Below, in pieces: positions 9,438 through 17,701 of a stretch of 64,000 nt of DNA. The first letter of the stretch is position 1. Each line of letters starts with the position of its first letter. Location: NCBI GenBank assembly GCA_964519385.1, contig CAZFLR010000008.1, positions 13,086 through 77,085 on the forward strand, written 5' to 3'. The translations under genes and the position numbers were made by a program. The DNA is from SVFI01 sp964519385 (GTDB lineage: Bacteria > Bacillota > Clostridia > Lachnospirales > Lachnospiraceae). Below the pieces are notes generated by a model. That model worked only from the letters and a program-made list of their open reading frames with translations. It was not told the origin of the DNA and did no database searches.

Positions 9438-9455
9438 CTGTTATCTGTCAACCTA

Positions 9456-10640
9456 TTACATTGCTGTATATACACCATTTTTAATCTTAACAGCCTTCGG
9501 AGCTTTGGACGGCTCACCGTCAGCACTCCATGTCATACCTTCTCCTGTTAAACCGTCAACTGTAATCTCTGTCATAACAGGTACTAAAGCATCACATACA
9601 TCTGAAGGGCTCATACCTGCTGTGATGCCTGCTTTCTCAGCCGCTGCCTTAATAACGTAAACTGCATCATATGAGTCTGCTGCAAACTGGTTTGGTGTCT
9701 CACCGTATTTCTCGTTGTAAGCTGCTACGAATTTCTTGGTAAGTTCATCATCTGCATCTGCTGCGAACGGTGTTAATAACATAACATCTTCCGCTAAAGC
9801 AGTGTCGAAGTTCTTCACTCCGAGGATACCGTCTAATCCGTCACATCCGAAGAAAATCGGCTCAAAGCCTGACTGATCTGCCTGTGCAAGAATCAGAGAA
9901 GCCTCTGTATAGTAGATTGGAAGGAATACAAGCTCTGCGCCTGCATCTTTTGCTTTCTGAATCTGTACTGAGAAATCTGTCTTGCTGTCTGCTGTAAATG
10001 CTTCTGCTGCAACGATTTCGATTCCCTGATTCGGTGCTTCTGCTGCAAATTTCTCATAAATACCTGATGAATATACATCAGAACTGTCATAGATTACAGC
10101 AACCTTTGTAGCAATGCTGTTCTGTCCAATATACTGTGCAGAAGCGATTCCCTGGTTCGGATCTGAGAAGCATACACGGAATGCATTGTCATATGCGATA
10201 CATTCTACTGCTGATCCTGAAGGTGTTAATAAAAATACATTGTCATCTGCTGCTTCCGGTGCAACTGCAAGACAGCATCCGGATGTTGTCGTTCCGACAA
10301 GTGCCTGCATACCCCAGTCTGTCAATGTGTTGTATGCATTTACTGATTTTTCTGCATCACATTCATCATCCTGGAAGTTGAGCTCAATCTGCATACCATT
10401 GATACCACCGGCTGCGTTAATCTCATCAACGGCAATCTGTGCACCGTTCATAACAGCTGTACCGTAAACCGCTGCGCTGCCTGTCGTTGGTCCGATTCCA
10501 CCGATTTTAAATACTGCCGAACCGTCTGCTGAGTCTGTAACAACTGGATCAGATGAGCTGTCTGAGCCGCCACAACCCACTAACACTGTAGCTGTCATAG
10601 CTGCTGTCAGCACAAGACTAAGTAACTTTTTCATTTTCAT
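9456..10640 (-). CDS. livJ: branched-chain amino acid ABC transporter, substrate-binding lipoprotein
   Basis: A 394-aa extracellular binding protein of the Leu/Ile/Val (peripla_BP_6) family. Residues 1-23 are a lipoprotein signal peptide, with lipobox VLVGC followed by GGSDSS. The mature part begins with KIGGIGPTTGSAAVYG and contains AVDEINAAGGINGMQIEL and QFAADSYDAVYVI, all typical of LivJ. The start at 10640 is preferred over an upstream in-frame ATG because AGGAGGAG lies 8 bases in front of it. It heads the livJ-(terminator)-livHMGF operon under a strong promoter. Confidence 0.95.
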   Translation of the reverse strand: MKMKKLLSLVLTAAMTATVLVGCGGSDSSSDPVVTDSADGSAVFKIGGIGPTTGSAAVYGTAVMNGAQIAVDEINAAGGINGMQIELNFQDDECDAEKSVNAYNTLTDWGMQALVGTTTSGCCLAVAPEAADDNVFLLTPSGSAVECIAYDNAFRVCFSDPNQGIASAQYIGQNSIATKVAVIYDSSDVYSSGIYEKFAAEAPNQGIEIVAAEAFTADSKTDFSVQIQKAKDAGAELVFLPIYYTEASLILAQADQSGFEPIFFGCDGLDGILGVKNFDTALAEDVMLLTPFAADADDELTKKFVAAYNEKYGETPNQFAADSYDAVYVIKAAAEKAGITAGMSPSDVCDALVPVMTEITVDGLTGEGMTWSADGEPSKAPKAVKIKNGVYTAM

Positions 10641-10709
10641 AATGTTTCTCCTCCTGTTTCTCTGTGACATAATACTTTATTGTGTTAAATCGTTAACGTC
10701 ACTTCAAAC

Positions 10710-10738
10710 ATAATATTCTATTTCGTAATTTTTGTCAA
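10710..10738 (-). promoter_or_regulatory. sigma-A promoter of the liv operon
   Basis: A consensus -35 TTGACA (10733-10738), 17-base spacer and -10 TATTAT (10710-10715) read toward livJ. The untranslated leader would be about 60 bases. No clear riboswitch fold was seen in it. Regulation by CodY or Lrp is possible but no site was identified. Confidence 0.75.
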
Positions 10739-10776
10739 CATGCACTCAAATTACGATATAGAAGCCCGTAACACAC

Positions 10777-10805
10777 AAAATCCCCGGTCTGATGACCGGG
10801 GATTT
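10777..10805 (-). terminator. rpsU terminator
   Basis: An 11-bp perfect stem (arms AATCCCCGGTC and GACCGGGGATT, loop TGAT; positions about 10779-10803) begins 9 bases past the rpsU stop. It is followed on the minus strand by a T-rich run (TTTTGTGTG). It separates rpsU from the livJ promoter. Confidence 0.85.
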
Positions 10806-10813
10806 GATTTAAA

Positions 10814-10990
10814 TTAGTTATATTTGCGTTTTCTTGCTGCTTCAGATTTCTTTTTACGTTTTACGCTTGGTTTTTCATAGTGCTCTCTCTTATGAATTTC
10901 CTGCTGAATACCAGCTTTTGCACAGCTTCTCTTAAAACGACGTAAAGCGCTATCTAAAGTCTCATTCTCTTTAACGATTACGTTAGACAT
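10814..10990 (-). CDS. rpsU: 30S ribosomal protein S21
   Basis: A 58-aa, very basic protein, read directly from the sequence: it starts MSNVIVKENETLDSALRRFK and ends ARKRKYN. S21 binds the 30S platform near the anti-Shine-Dalgarno region of 16S rRNA and helps initiation. The length and the SALRRFKRS block are typical of Firmicutes S21. It has its own promoter and terminator, so it is probably monocistronic. The ribosome binding site GGGAGGTCAGGTG lies within a possible hairpin (10996-11027). Confidence 0.98.
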   Translation of the reverse strand: MSNVIVKENETLDSALRRFKRSCAKAGIQQEIHKREHYEKPSVKRKKKSEAARKRKYN

Positions 10991-10995
10991 ATAAA

Positions 10996-11027
10996 CACCT
11001 GACCTCCCTTCAGTCCCTTGACTGGTG
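10996..11027 (-). promoter_or_regulatory. hairpin in the rpsU leader overlapping the ribosome binding site
   Basis: The minus-strand leader folds into CAGTC-AAGG-GACTG (11011-11024), and flanking CACC (11024-11027) can pair with GGTG (10996-10999), enclosing the GGGAGG element. This could hold back translation, for example by S21 autoregulation. Pairing is short, so this is tentative. Confidence 0.3.
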
Positions 11028-11064
11028 GGTTAATTTTATTCGCACGCATTGACGTACATACTGT

Positions 11065-11092
11065 ATTATAACAGATTTTACTATGAAGTCAA
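11065..11092 (-). promoter_or_regulatory. sigma-A promoter of rpsU
   Basis: TTGACT (11087-11092), 16-base spacer and TATAAT (11065-11070) lie in the 139-base gap between the alaS stop and rpsU. The leader would be about 65-70 bases. Confidence 0.75.
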
Positions 11093-11129
11093 TACTTTTT
11101 TATAAAGTATCAGCGACAAATTTCTGCCA

Positions 11130-13784
11130 TCAGCCAAGCTGGGCTACAAGAACTTTTTCTGCCTCTTCCATCGCCGCCGGAATACCTGCCGGATTCTTTC
11201 CGCCTGCCTGTGCCATATTCGGGCGACCGCCGCCGCCTCCGCCGACAAGTGCTGCGATTCCCTTAATCAGGTTTCCTGCATGCGCGCCTCTGCCCATGGC
11301 TTCTTCTGTTGCCATAGCGACAAGATTTACCTTGCCGTCACAATCGGATGCAAGTACAATCACACCTTCGCCAAGCTTTTCTTTAAGCTGGTCACCGAGG
11401 TCACGAAGCTTATTCATGTCCACACTCGGTACGCTGACAGCAAGCATCTTCACTCCTGCCACCTCTTTTACCTGATCCATAACATCTCCGAGTGCATCCT
11501 TTGCGGCTTTGCTCTTTAACGACTCGTTTTCTGAGGTAAGTGCTTTAATCTGAGCCTGCATATGTGCTATCTTATCCGTCAGTGTTGCCGGAGTTGCCTT
11601 TGCCTCTGCAACAGCTTTTGCAAAATTATTCTCCATAGCCTTGTAATATGCCATTACATTTGCTCCGGTCAGTGCTTCAATTCTTCTGACACCGGCAGAA
11701 ACACCGCTTTCCGATAAAATCTTGAAGAATGCGATATCTCCTGTATTCTTTACATGTGTACCGCCGCAAAGCTCCATGGAAAAATCTCCCATTGTTACCA
11801 CGCGAACCGTTTCACCGTATTTTTCGCCAAACAATGCCATCGCACCTTTATTCTTCGCATCATCAATTGACATTTCTTCCGTCACAACTGCTATATTTTC
11901 TGCGATTTTTTCATTTACGATTGACTCTACACAGGCAATTTCCTCTTCTGTCATCGCCTGTGAATAGCTGAAGTCAAAACGTGTTCTTCCTTCATCCTGA
12001 TAAGACCCCTGCTGGTGTACACCGTCGCCGAGCACTATCTGAAGAGCCTTCTGGAGAAGATGTGTCGCAGAATGGTTCTTGCATGTATTGCTGCGATTCA
12101 TGTCATCAACTGCAAGTCCGGCCTTCTGTGATACCGAAACCAAGCCCTCTGTCACCTTTCCGACATGACCGATTCTGTCGCCCGGAAGTTTCACTGTCTC
12201 AATGACCTCGAAGACACCGCTGTCTGTGCGGATTACACCGATATCTCCCTTCTGTCCTCCCATCGTTGCATAAAACGGTGTCTCTGCAACAATGATGGTT
12301 CCTTCCTGACCTTCTTCCAAAGCATCCACAAGCTCTGTTCCGGAAGCCATCGCCAGAATCTCACTTTCGCCGGTCAGCTTATCATAGCCTACGAACTTAC
12401 TGTTCACCGAAGCGTCCAGAGCTTCAAAAACATCTGCTCCCGCAGACAGTTTGGCTGAGAAATTCTGATGTTCTCTGGCCTTCTGCTTCTGTTCCTCCAT
12501 TGCTTCCGTGAATCCTTTTTCATCTACCTTTAAGCCTTCTTCTTCCGCAAGCTCCACCGTAAGCTCAATCGGGAATCCGAAAGTATCATATAAATAAAAA
12601 GCAGATTTTCCGTCAATTACATCCTGTTTCTGTTCTCTTTTCCCTTCAAGAATCTTATAAAACTCTTTCATACCGTTCTCGAGTGTGCTTTCAAAACGGT
12701 CAATTTCCTTCTGCAGCTCAGAAAGAATGTATTCTCTGTTTTTCACCAGAAGCGGATAGCTTTCGTTATATACCTCATCAATATAGATACCGGCAATTTT
12801 AATCAGATTTTCCGTTGTGAGCTTTAATGTACGGCCATGTCTTACCGCGCGGCGAATCAGTCGGCGGAGTACATAACCTGCGCCTGCATTTGACGGCAGA
12901 AGCTTTGCCTCATCACCGATAAGCATAACACTTGTACGGATATGGTCTGCCAGAATACGCATAGAACGTGTCATTTTCTCATCCTGCTCATATTTCATTC
13001 CGGAAACCTGTTCAATATAGGCAATAACCGGTGCAAATAAGTCAATCTGATAAACATCACGGCTTCCGTTTAAGAATGCCAGGATACGTTCCAGACCCCA
13101 TCCGGTATCGACATTTTTCTTTTCAAGCGGTGTCAGATGTCCGTCCTGATGCTTTTCATACTGCATAAACACATCATTTCCGAGCTCTGTATATTTACCG
13201 CAGCTACAGCCCGGTCCGCAGTCGGGTCCGCAATCCGGTCTGTCGGCAATGTAAAACATTTCACTGTCAGGTCCGCAAGGGCCATACTCCAGTCCCCACC
13301 AGTTATCCTCTGCAGGGAGATAATAAATATTCTCTTTTTTAAAGCCTGATGCAATACGGTACTGTGCACCCTCCTCATCGCGAGGCGCGTTATCGTCGCC
13401 GGCAAACACCGTTGCTGCCAGATGGTCTGCGTCGAAACCAAACACCTCTGTCAGAAGCTCATAGCTCCACTGACAACGCTCCTTTTTGAAGTAATCTCCA
13501 AGACTCCAGCTACCCATCATCTCAAAAAAGGTAACGTGGCTCTTATCACCGACGGAATCAATATCGTTCGTGCGCACACATCCCTGCACATTGCAAAGTC
13601 TCGTTCCGAGAGGATGCTTTTGTCCGAGCAGGTATGGCATAAGTGGCTGCATTCCCGCTACATTAAACATAACACCCGTGGACCCATCCGATACCAGCGA
13701 AACGGCTCCTACATCCACATGTCCGCGCTCAACATAAAACTGTTTCCAGGTCTTTCTTAATTCATCTGAAGTGAACTGTCTCAT
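11130..13784 (-). CDS. alaS: alanyl-tRNA synthetase
   Basis: An 884-aa class II synthetase that charges tRNA-Ala. The N-terminal catalytic core (residues about 5-240) contains the GSWSLGDYFKKE region. It is followed by the tRNA-recognition domain, then the editing domain with the HSATHLLQKAL zinc/hydrolytic motif and CGGTH, and the C-Ala domain with its glycine run before RPNMAQAGGKN. Editing residues (HxxxH and CGGTH) are intact, so misacylated Ser/Gly-tRNA-Ala should be hydrolysed. It follows glyS by 18 bases with no T-box leader in between, so the two synthetases are probably cotranscribed. Confidence 0.98.
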   Translation of the reverse strand: MRQFTSDELRKTWKQFYVERGHVDVGAVSLVSDGSTGVMFNVAGMQPLMPYLLGQKHPLGTRLCNVQGCVRTNDIDSVGDKSHVTFFEMMGSWSLGDYFKKERCQWSYELLTEVFGFDADHLAATVFAGDDNAPRDEEGAQYRIASGFKKENIYYLPAEDNWWGLEYGPCGPDSEMFYIADRPDCGPDCGPGCSCGKYTELGNDVFMQYEKHQDGHLTPLEKKNVDTGWGLERILAFLNGSRDVYQIDLFAPVIAYIEQVSGMKYEQDEKMTRSMRILADHIRTSVMLIGDEAKLLPSNAGAGYVLRRLIRRAVRHGRTLKLTTENLIKIAGIYIDEVYNESYPLLVKNREYILSELQKEIDRFESTLENGMKEFYKILEGKREQKQDVIDGKSAFYLYDTFGFPIELTVELAEEEGLKVDEKGFTEAMEEQKQKAREHQNFSAKLSAGADVFEALDASVNSKFVGYDKLTGESEILAMASGTELVDALEEGQEGTIIVAETPFYATMGGQKGDIGVIRTDSGVFEVIETVKLPGDRIGHVGKVTEGLVSVSQKAGLAVDDMNRSNTCKNHSATHLLQKALQIVLGDGVHQQGSYQDEGRTRFDFSYSQAMTEEEIACVESIVNEKIAENIAVVTEEMSIDDAKNKGAMALFGEKYGETVRVVTMGDFSMELCGGTHVKNTGDIAFFKILSESGVSAGVRRIEALTGANVMAYYKAMENNFAKAVAEAKATPATLTDKIAHMQAQIKALTSENESLKSKAAKDALGDVMDQVKEVAGVKMLAVSVPSVDMNKLRDLGDQLKEKLGEGVIVLASDCDGKVNLVAMATEEAMGRGAHAGNLIKGIAALVGGGGGGRPNMAQAGGKNPAGIPAAMEEAEKVLVAQLG

Positions 13785-13802
13785 TTCAACTATTCTCCTA
13801 AT

Positions 13803-15200
13803 CTAAAATGTAAACTTGTCTGCAAAGTAAGCATCAAGCTCGTCGATTGCCACACGTTCCTGTTCCATGGAATCACGGAAACGCACGGTTACGCAATTAT
13901 CGCTGTCTGACTCAAAGTCATAGGTAATACAGAATGGTGTTCCGATTTCGTCCTGACGACGATATCTCTTACCGATGTTTCCTCTGTCATCATATTCGCA
14001 GTTATATTTCTTTGAAAGCTGTGCATAAATCTTTTCCGCACCTTCATTCAATTTCTTTGAAAGAGGAAGGATACCGATTTTAACCGGTGCAAGTGCCGGA
14101 TGGAAATGAAGAACGGTTCTTACATCCGGTTTTTCCTCTGTTCCGATATTTTCTTCATCATAGGCTGCGCAAAGGAAAGCAAGAACCACACGGTCAGCAC
14201 CCAGGGACGGTTCAACAACATAAGGAATATATTTCTCTCCTGTCGTGTCATCAAAGTAGCTCATATCCTGTCCGGATGTTTCCTGATGCTGTGTAAGGTC
14301 ATAATCCGTTCTGTCTGCAATACCCCAAAGTTCTCCCCAGCCAAACGGGAACTTAAACTCAATATCCGTTGTACCCTTGCTGTAGAAGCAAAGCTCTTCC
14401 GGATCATGATCGCGGAGTCTCATCTCATCCTCTTTGATGCCGAGACTTAAGAGCCAGTCACGGCAGAAGCCTCTCCAATACTGGAACCACTCCATATCTG
14501 TACCCGGCTGACAGAAGAATTCAAGTTCCATCTGCTCAAACTCTCTTGTACGGAAAGTAAAGTTACCCGGTGTAATCTCATTACGGAAGGATTTACCAAT
14601 CTGTGCAATACCAAACGGCAATTTCTTACGTGATGTTCTCTGTACATTTTTAAAGTTAACGAAAATACCCTGTGCCGTTTCCGGTCTCAGATATACTGTA
14701 TTCTTGGCATCTTCCGTCACTCCCTGGAAGGTCTTGAACATCAGGTTGAACTGACGAATATCCGTGAAGTTATGTTTTCCGCAGGTCGGGCATGCGATAT
14801 TGTTATCTTCGATATATGCCTTCATCTCCTCGTTTGAGAAAGCATCAATCGGTTTTGAAAGCTCAAGTCCTTTCTCAGCCGCATAGTCTTCAATCAGCTT
14901 GTCGGCACGGAATCTTTCGTGACATTCTTTACAATCCATCAGCGGATCTGCAAAACCCTGTAAATGTCCGCTGGCAACCCATGTCTGCGGATTCATCAAA
15001 ATGGCACAGTCAACACCTACATTGTACGGATTTTCCATGACAAATTTCTGCCACCATGCTTTTTTCACATTGTTTTTCAGTTCCACACCGAGATTTCCGT
15101 AATCCCATGTGTTCGCAAGTCCGCCGTAAATCTCGGAGCCCGGATATACAAATCCTCTGTTTTTTGCAAGTGCTACAATCTTCTCAAATGATTTTTCCAT
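13803..15200 (-). CDS. glyS: glycyl-tRNA synthetase, single-chain dimeric type
   Basis: A 465-aa class II enzyme of the alpha-2 type (eukaryote/Gram-positive form, not the bacterial alpha-2 beta-2 GlyQ/GlyS). The start is typical: NRGFVYPGSEIYGGLANTWD. A zinc-binding insertion (CKECHER near residue 90, then CPTCGKHNF) and the motif 2 region FRNEITPGNFTFRTREFEQM are clear. The C-terminal anticodon-binding domain begins near APVKIGILPLS. The ATG has GAGGA at good spacing. The gap upstream is only 25 bases, so no T-box is present and the gene relies on an upstream promoter. Confidence 0.97.
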   Translation of the reverse strand: MEKSFEKIVALAKNRGFVYPGSEIYGGLANTWDYGNLGVELKNNVKKAWWQKFVMENPYNVGVDCAILMNPQTWVASGHLQGFADPLMDCKECHERFRADKLIEDYAAEKGLELSKPIDAFSNEEMKAYIEDNNIACPTCGKHNFTDIRQFNLMFKTFQGVTEDAKNTVYLRPETAQGIFVNFKNVQRTSRKKLPFGIAQIGKSFRNEITPGNFTFRTREFEQMELEFFCQPGTDMEWFQYWRGFCRDWLLSLGIKEDEMRLRDHDPEELCFYSKGTTDIEFKFPFGWGELWGIADRTDYDLTQHQETSGQDMSYFDDTTGEKYIPYVVEPSLGADRVVLAFLCAAYDEENIGTEEKPDVRTVLHFHPALAPVKIGILPLSKKLNEGAEKIYAQLSKKYNCEYDDRGNIGKRYRRQDEIGTPFCITYDFESDSDNCVTVRFRDSMEQERVAIDELDAYFADKFTF

Positions 15201-15225
15201 GTCTTTATCCTCACTGTTCTATATT

Positions 15226-15819
15226 TTATTCATATATCAAGAAGGCCTTCTGTCCTTCATTTAAATTCACTGCTCTTTTTTCGGAGACTACCGACACCCC
15301 GTCACTGATGTAACGGATTTTCCCCGGAAGTACCATCTGCTGTGCTTCTTCAAGAACCACCATGTGCATATCTCCCTTTTCAAGGACATCCGCCGCCGAA
15401 AGCACCACATTCTCCTGCATGACATCTCTCATGGAAGTAAATTCATACCCCGCAGCATATGCGTCCGCCACAGTCCCACAGAATAAGTCCCTCTCATTAA
15501 ATGTCTTATAATCTGTATATCCGGCAAATTCCAGTTCCACATGAATCACCTTATCCTCGTCAAGTTCTACAGAATCGAGGACAACTGCCTTCTCATTCCC
15601 GGATTTGGATGTATATTCTGCAATTTCTGACTCAATATCACTTCTGAGCTCTTCGGCATCGTAATACGATTGAGAAAAATCTTCCACAATTGTTTGTGTA
15701 ATCTTTCCGTCCTTCCCAAAACTGACAGTCGTTGTATCGACTTCTTCTTTTCCAAGGCCACAGCCGCACAATATGGATATCAGGCACCCGGCAAGAATCA
15801 GCATTTTAATTTTTTTCAT
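15226..15819 (-). CDS. hypothetical lipoprotein
   Basis: A 197-aa predicted lipoprotein. Residues 1-18 are a hydrophobic signal ending in lipobox ILCGC, then a short Gly/acidic linker. The rest is an alpha/beta mix starting with TTVSFGKDGKITQTIVEDF, without a domain I can name. The start at 15819 is favoured because GGAGG lies 8 bases upstream, while an earlier in-frame ATG lacks one. It sits between recO and glyS in the same direction. The product is likely anchored to the outer face of the membrane; function unknown. Confidence 0.8.
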   Translation of the reverse strand: MKKIKMLILAGCLISILCGCGLGKEEVDTTTVSFGKDGKITQTIVEDFSQSYYDAEELRSDIESEIAEYTSKSGNEKAVVLDSVELDEDKVIHVELEFAGYTDYKTFNERDLFCGTVADAYAAGYEFTSMRDVMQENVVLSAADVLEKGDMHMVVLEEAQQMVLPGKIRYISDGVSVVSEKRAVNLNEGQKAFLIYE

Positions 15820-15864
15820 AATTTCAACCTCCTGCATACCGCATTTTATTATACTAGGCAAAAG

Positions 15865-16524
15865 CTAGTTTTTCAACCTGCAATTTTTTAGTATTTCAAG
15901 ACTCTTAAAATTATGTCCGATATATCTTTGGCGATACACTTCACATTCACGCGCAAGTTCAAGAAGCACTTCCTGTGACACTACAAACGTATACAGTTTT
16001 TCAATCGGAGAATTCTGAATATATTGAATTGCATAAATTGTGGATTCGAGAAGCTCATGCTTCGGAAGAATTCCGGGAAACTCACCGTTCACAACCAGCG
16101 TTTTAATTTCAAATATGTATTGTATCAGTTCATTCGGAATAGAGTGTACTCCGAGTGCCTTCAGGGATACATAAAGAAGCTTGAGCATTTCTTTTTCGTC
16201 GTTATTCTCCCTCGTGTAATAATCAGCCACTTCCATGAAGTACATTCCGTAATACGCCCCTTCATAATCTTCCCGGAGCTGTTCAAAATACTGGTCAATT
16301 TTCACATCTGCAAGATTATACGCCGTCTTTCCTTCATAGAGCCGGTAGGTTCCGTAGGAAAACGGACTTGTCGCTGCCATGAATCTGCTTCCCTGACGCT
16401 TGGCTCCTCTTGCAAACGCAGAAATCTTTCCCCTCTCTTTCGTCAAAATCGTTATTCTTTTATCTGTTTCCAAAACAGGGACGGCCTTTAAAACCATCCC
16501 TGTCACTTCAATAAAATCCTGCAT
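15865..16524 (-). CDS. recO: DNA repair protein RecO
   Basis: RecO loads RecA on SSB-coated DNA together with RecR in recombinational repair. This copy is 219 aa. The N-terminal OB fold (about residues 1-80, EVTGMVLKAVPVLETDKRITIL and KISAFARGAKRQGSRF) is well conserved, followed by the helical domain. The C-terminus is shorter than the usual 240-250 aa, and the four-cysteine zinc finger of many RecO proteins is absent. The gene overlaps the upstream yqzL by 17 bases, and the order era-yqzL-recO is the standard Firmicutes one. Confidence 0.93.
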   Translation of the reverse strand: MQDFIEVTGMVLKAVPVLETDKRITILTKERGKISAFARGAKRQGSRFMAATSPFSYGTYRLYEGKTAYNLADVKIDQYFEQLREDYEGAYYGMYFMEVADYYTRENNDEKEMLKLLYVSLKALGVHSIPNELIQYIFEIKTLVVNGEFPGILPKHELLESTIYAIQYIQNSPIEKLYTFVVSQEVLLELARECEVYRQRYIGHNFKSLEILKNCRLKN

Positions 16525-16693
16525 TATATTTCACCTTATCACAAGAACCGGCTTGCTCCGTCTCCGGATGCTTTTCCGCGCTGCAGGCATGTCCGTCTCC
16601 GGATGCTCCGCTCTCCTGTGCCTGCCTGTACCTTAAATAATCCGTCACCTTTCCGCTTGCCAGAAAGGATGTCCAGCACTCCTCTTTTTCCAT
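16508..16693 (-). CDS. yqzL: YqzL-like small protein
   Basis: A 61-aa protein whose N-terminal half (CWTSFLASGKVTDYLRYRQ) fits the YqzL pattern W-x2-F-x3-G-x2-x-YL-x-Y. The position between era and recO is the same as in Bacillus. The ribosome binding site AGGTGAGG precedes the ATG. The C-terminal extension beyond about residue 30 (ASGDGHACSAEKHPETEQ) is longer than in Bacillus YqzL and is encoded across an imperfect 16-base direct duplication, so it may be a recent addition. Function unknown. Confidence 0.75.
   Translation of the reverse strand: MEKEECWTSFLASGKVTDYLRYRQAQESGASGDGHACSAEKHPETEQAGSCDKVKYNAGFY
16557..16607. repeat. 16-base direct duplication inside yqzL
   Basis: The 16-mer tccgtctccggatgct occurs at 16557-16572 and again at 16592-16607. 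The 35-base offset is not a multiple of three, so the two copies encode different residues in the yqzL tail. Confidence 0.8.
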
Positions 16694-16795
16694 CGCGCCT
16701 CACCTGCTTTCCATATCTTTTGAACTCATAGATATGGTCTGCCTTTCGACCGGAAAATATGTGTACCAGTTTATTCCTTATCTGCCTTCAAAAAC

Positions 16796-17701
16796 CTATT
16801 TTGTGATATCCTTCGCATTATAGCCGAAATTCTTCAGCAAAAAGTCGCTGTCTCGCCAGTCTTTTTTCACCTTAATCCAAAGTTTAAGATTGACATGATA
16901 TTCCAGAAGTTCTTCGATTTCCCTTCTGGCACGCGACCCGATTTTCTTCAGCATGCTTCCGCCCTTGCCGATGATAATCCCTTTGTGGGAATCTTTCTCA
17001 CAGATAATCGTCGCCTCAATGTCCACTACACGCTCTCTGTACTGCATACTCTCAATGGAAACAGCAATTCCATGAGGAATTTCCTCATCCAGACAGCGAA
17101 GTGCCTGCTCACGAATCAGCTCTGCAACAATCTGTCTCTGTGGCTGGTCTGTAATGGTATCCTCGTCATAGAACATCGGCCCATACGGAAGATATTTGAA
17201 AATCGTATCAATCAAATCCTTCTCATTGTCTCCCTTGAGCGCAGATACCGGAACGATTTCCTGAAAATCATATACCTTGCGATAGGTGTCAATGAACTCC
17301 AGAATCTGTTCTCTTTTCACCGTATCAATCTTATTTATCACAAGAATCACGGGTGTCTTAACTTTTTTAAGCTGCTCAATGATGTGTCTTTCCCCCGCCC
17401 CGATAAAATTGGACGGTTCCACCAGCCATAAGATGACATCCACTTCCTTTAGTGTATGCATCGCCGCACTTACCATATAATCGCCGAGTTTGTTTTTTGA
17501 CTTGTGAATGCCCGGCGTATCCAGAAAAACAATCTGTCCTTCCTCACAGGTGTATACGGTCTGAATCTTATTTCTCGTTGTCTGCGGCTTATTTGAGGTT
17601 ATCGCTATTTTCTGACCGATCAGCCGATTCATCAGTGTTGACTTCCCTACGTTCGGTCTTCCTATCAGAGTCACAAACCCCGTTTTCATTTCTTTCTGCA
17701 T
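16796..17701 (-). CDS. era: GTPase Era
   Basis: A 301-aa GTPase that binds 16S rRNA near its 3' end during 30S maturation. G motifs are complete: G1 GRPNVGKST, G2 region ITSNKPQTTRNKI, G3 DTPGIH and G4 NKID. The C-terminal KH domain carries the GKGGSMLKKIG loop. The first ATG (17701) has AAGGA 8 bases upstream. Its first 113 bases overlap the end of the upstream DUF4349 gene in another frame, which is unusual for a housekeeping gene. Confidence 0.97.
   Translation of the reverse strand: MQKEMKTGFVTLIGRPNVGKSTLMNRLIGQKIAITSNKPQTTRNKIQTVYTCEEGQIVFLDTPGIHKSKNKLGDYMVSAAMHTLKEVDVILWLVEPSNFIGAGERHIIEQLKKVKTPVILVINKIDTVKREQILEFIDTYRKVYDFQEIVPVSALKGDNEKDLIDTIFKYLPYGPMFYDEDTITDQPQRQIVAELIREQALRCLDEEIPHGIAVSIESMQYRERVVDIEATIICEKDSHKGIIIGKGGSMLKKIGSRARREIEELLEYHVNLKLWIKVKKDWRDSDFLLKNFGYNAKDITK

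Noticed and set aside
15201..15225. T-box leader expected in front of glyS/alaS
   Set aside because: The gaps before glyS (25 bases) and alaS (18 bases) are too short for a T-box.
16711..16737. Inverted repeat CCATATC/GATATGG between era and yqzL
   Set aside because: A 7-bp stem with a 13-base loop and no T run; too weak to call a terminator or operator.
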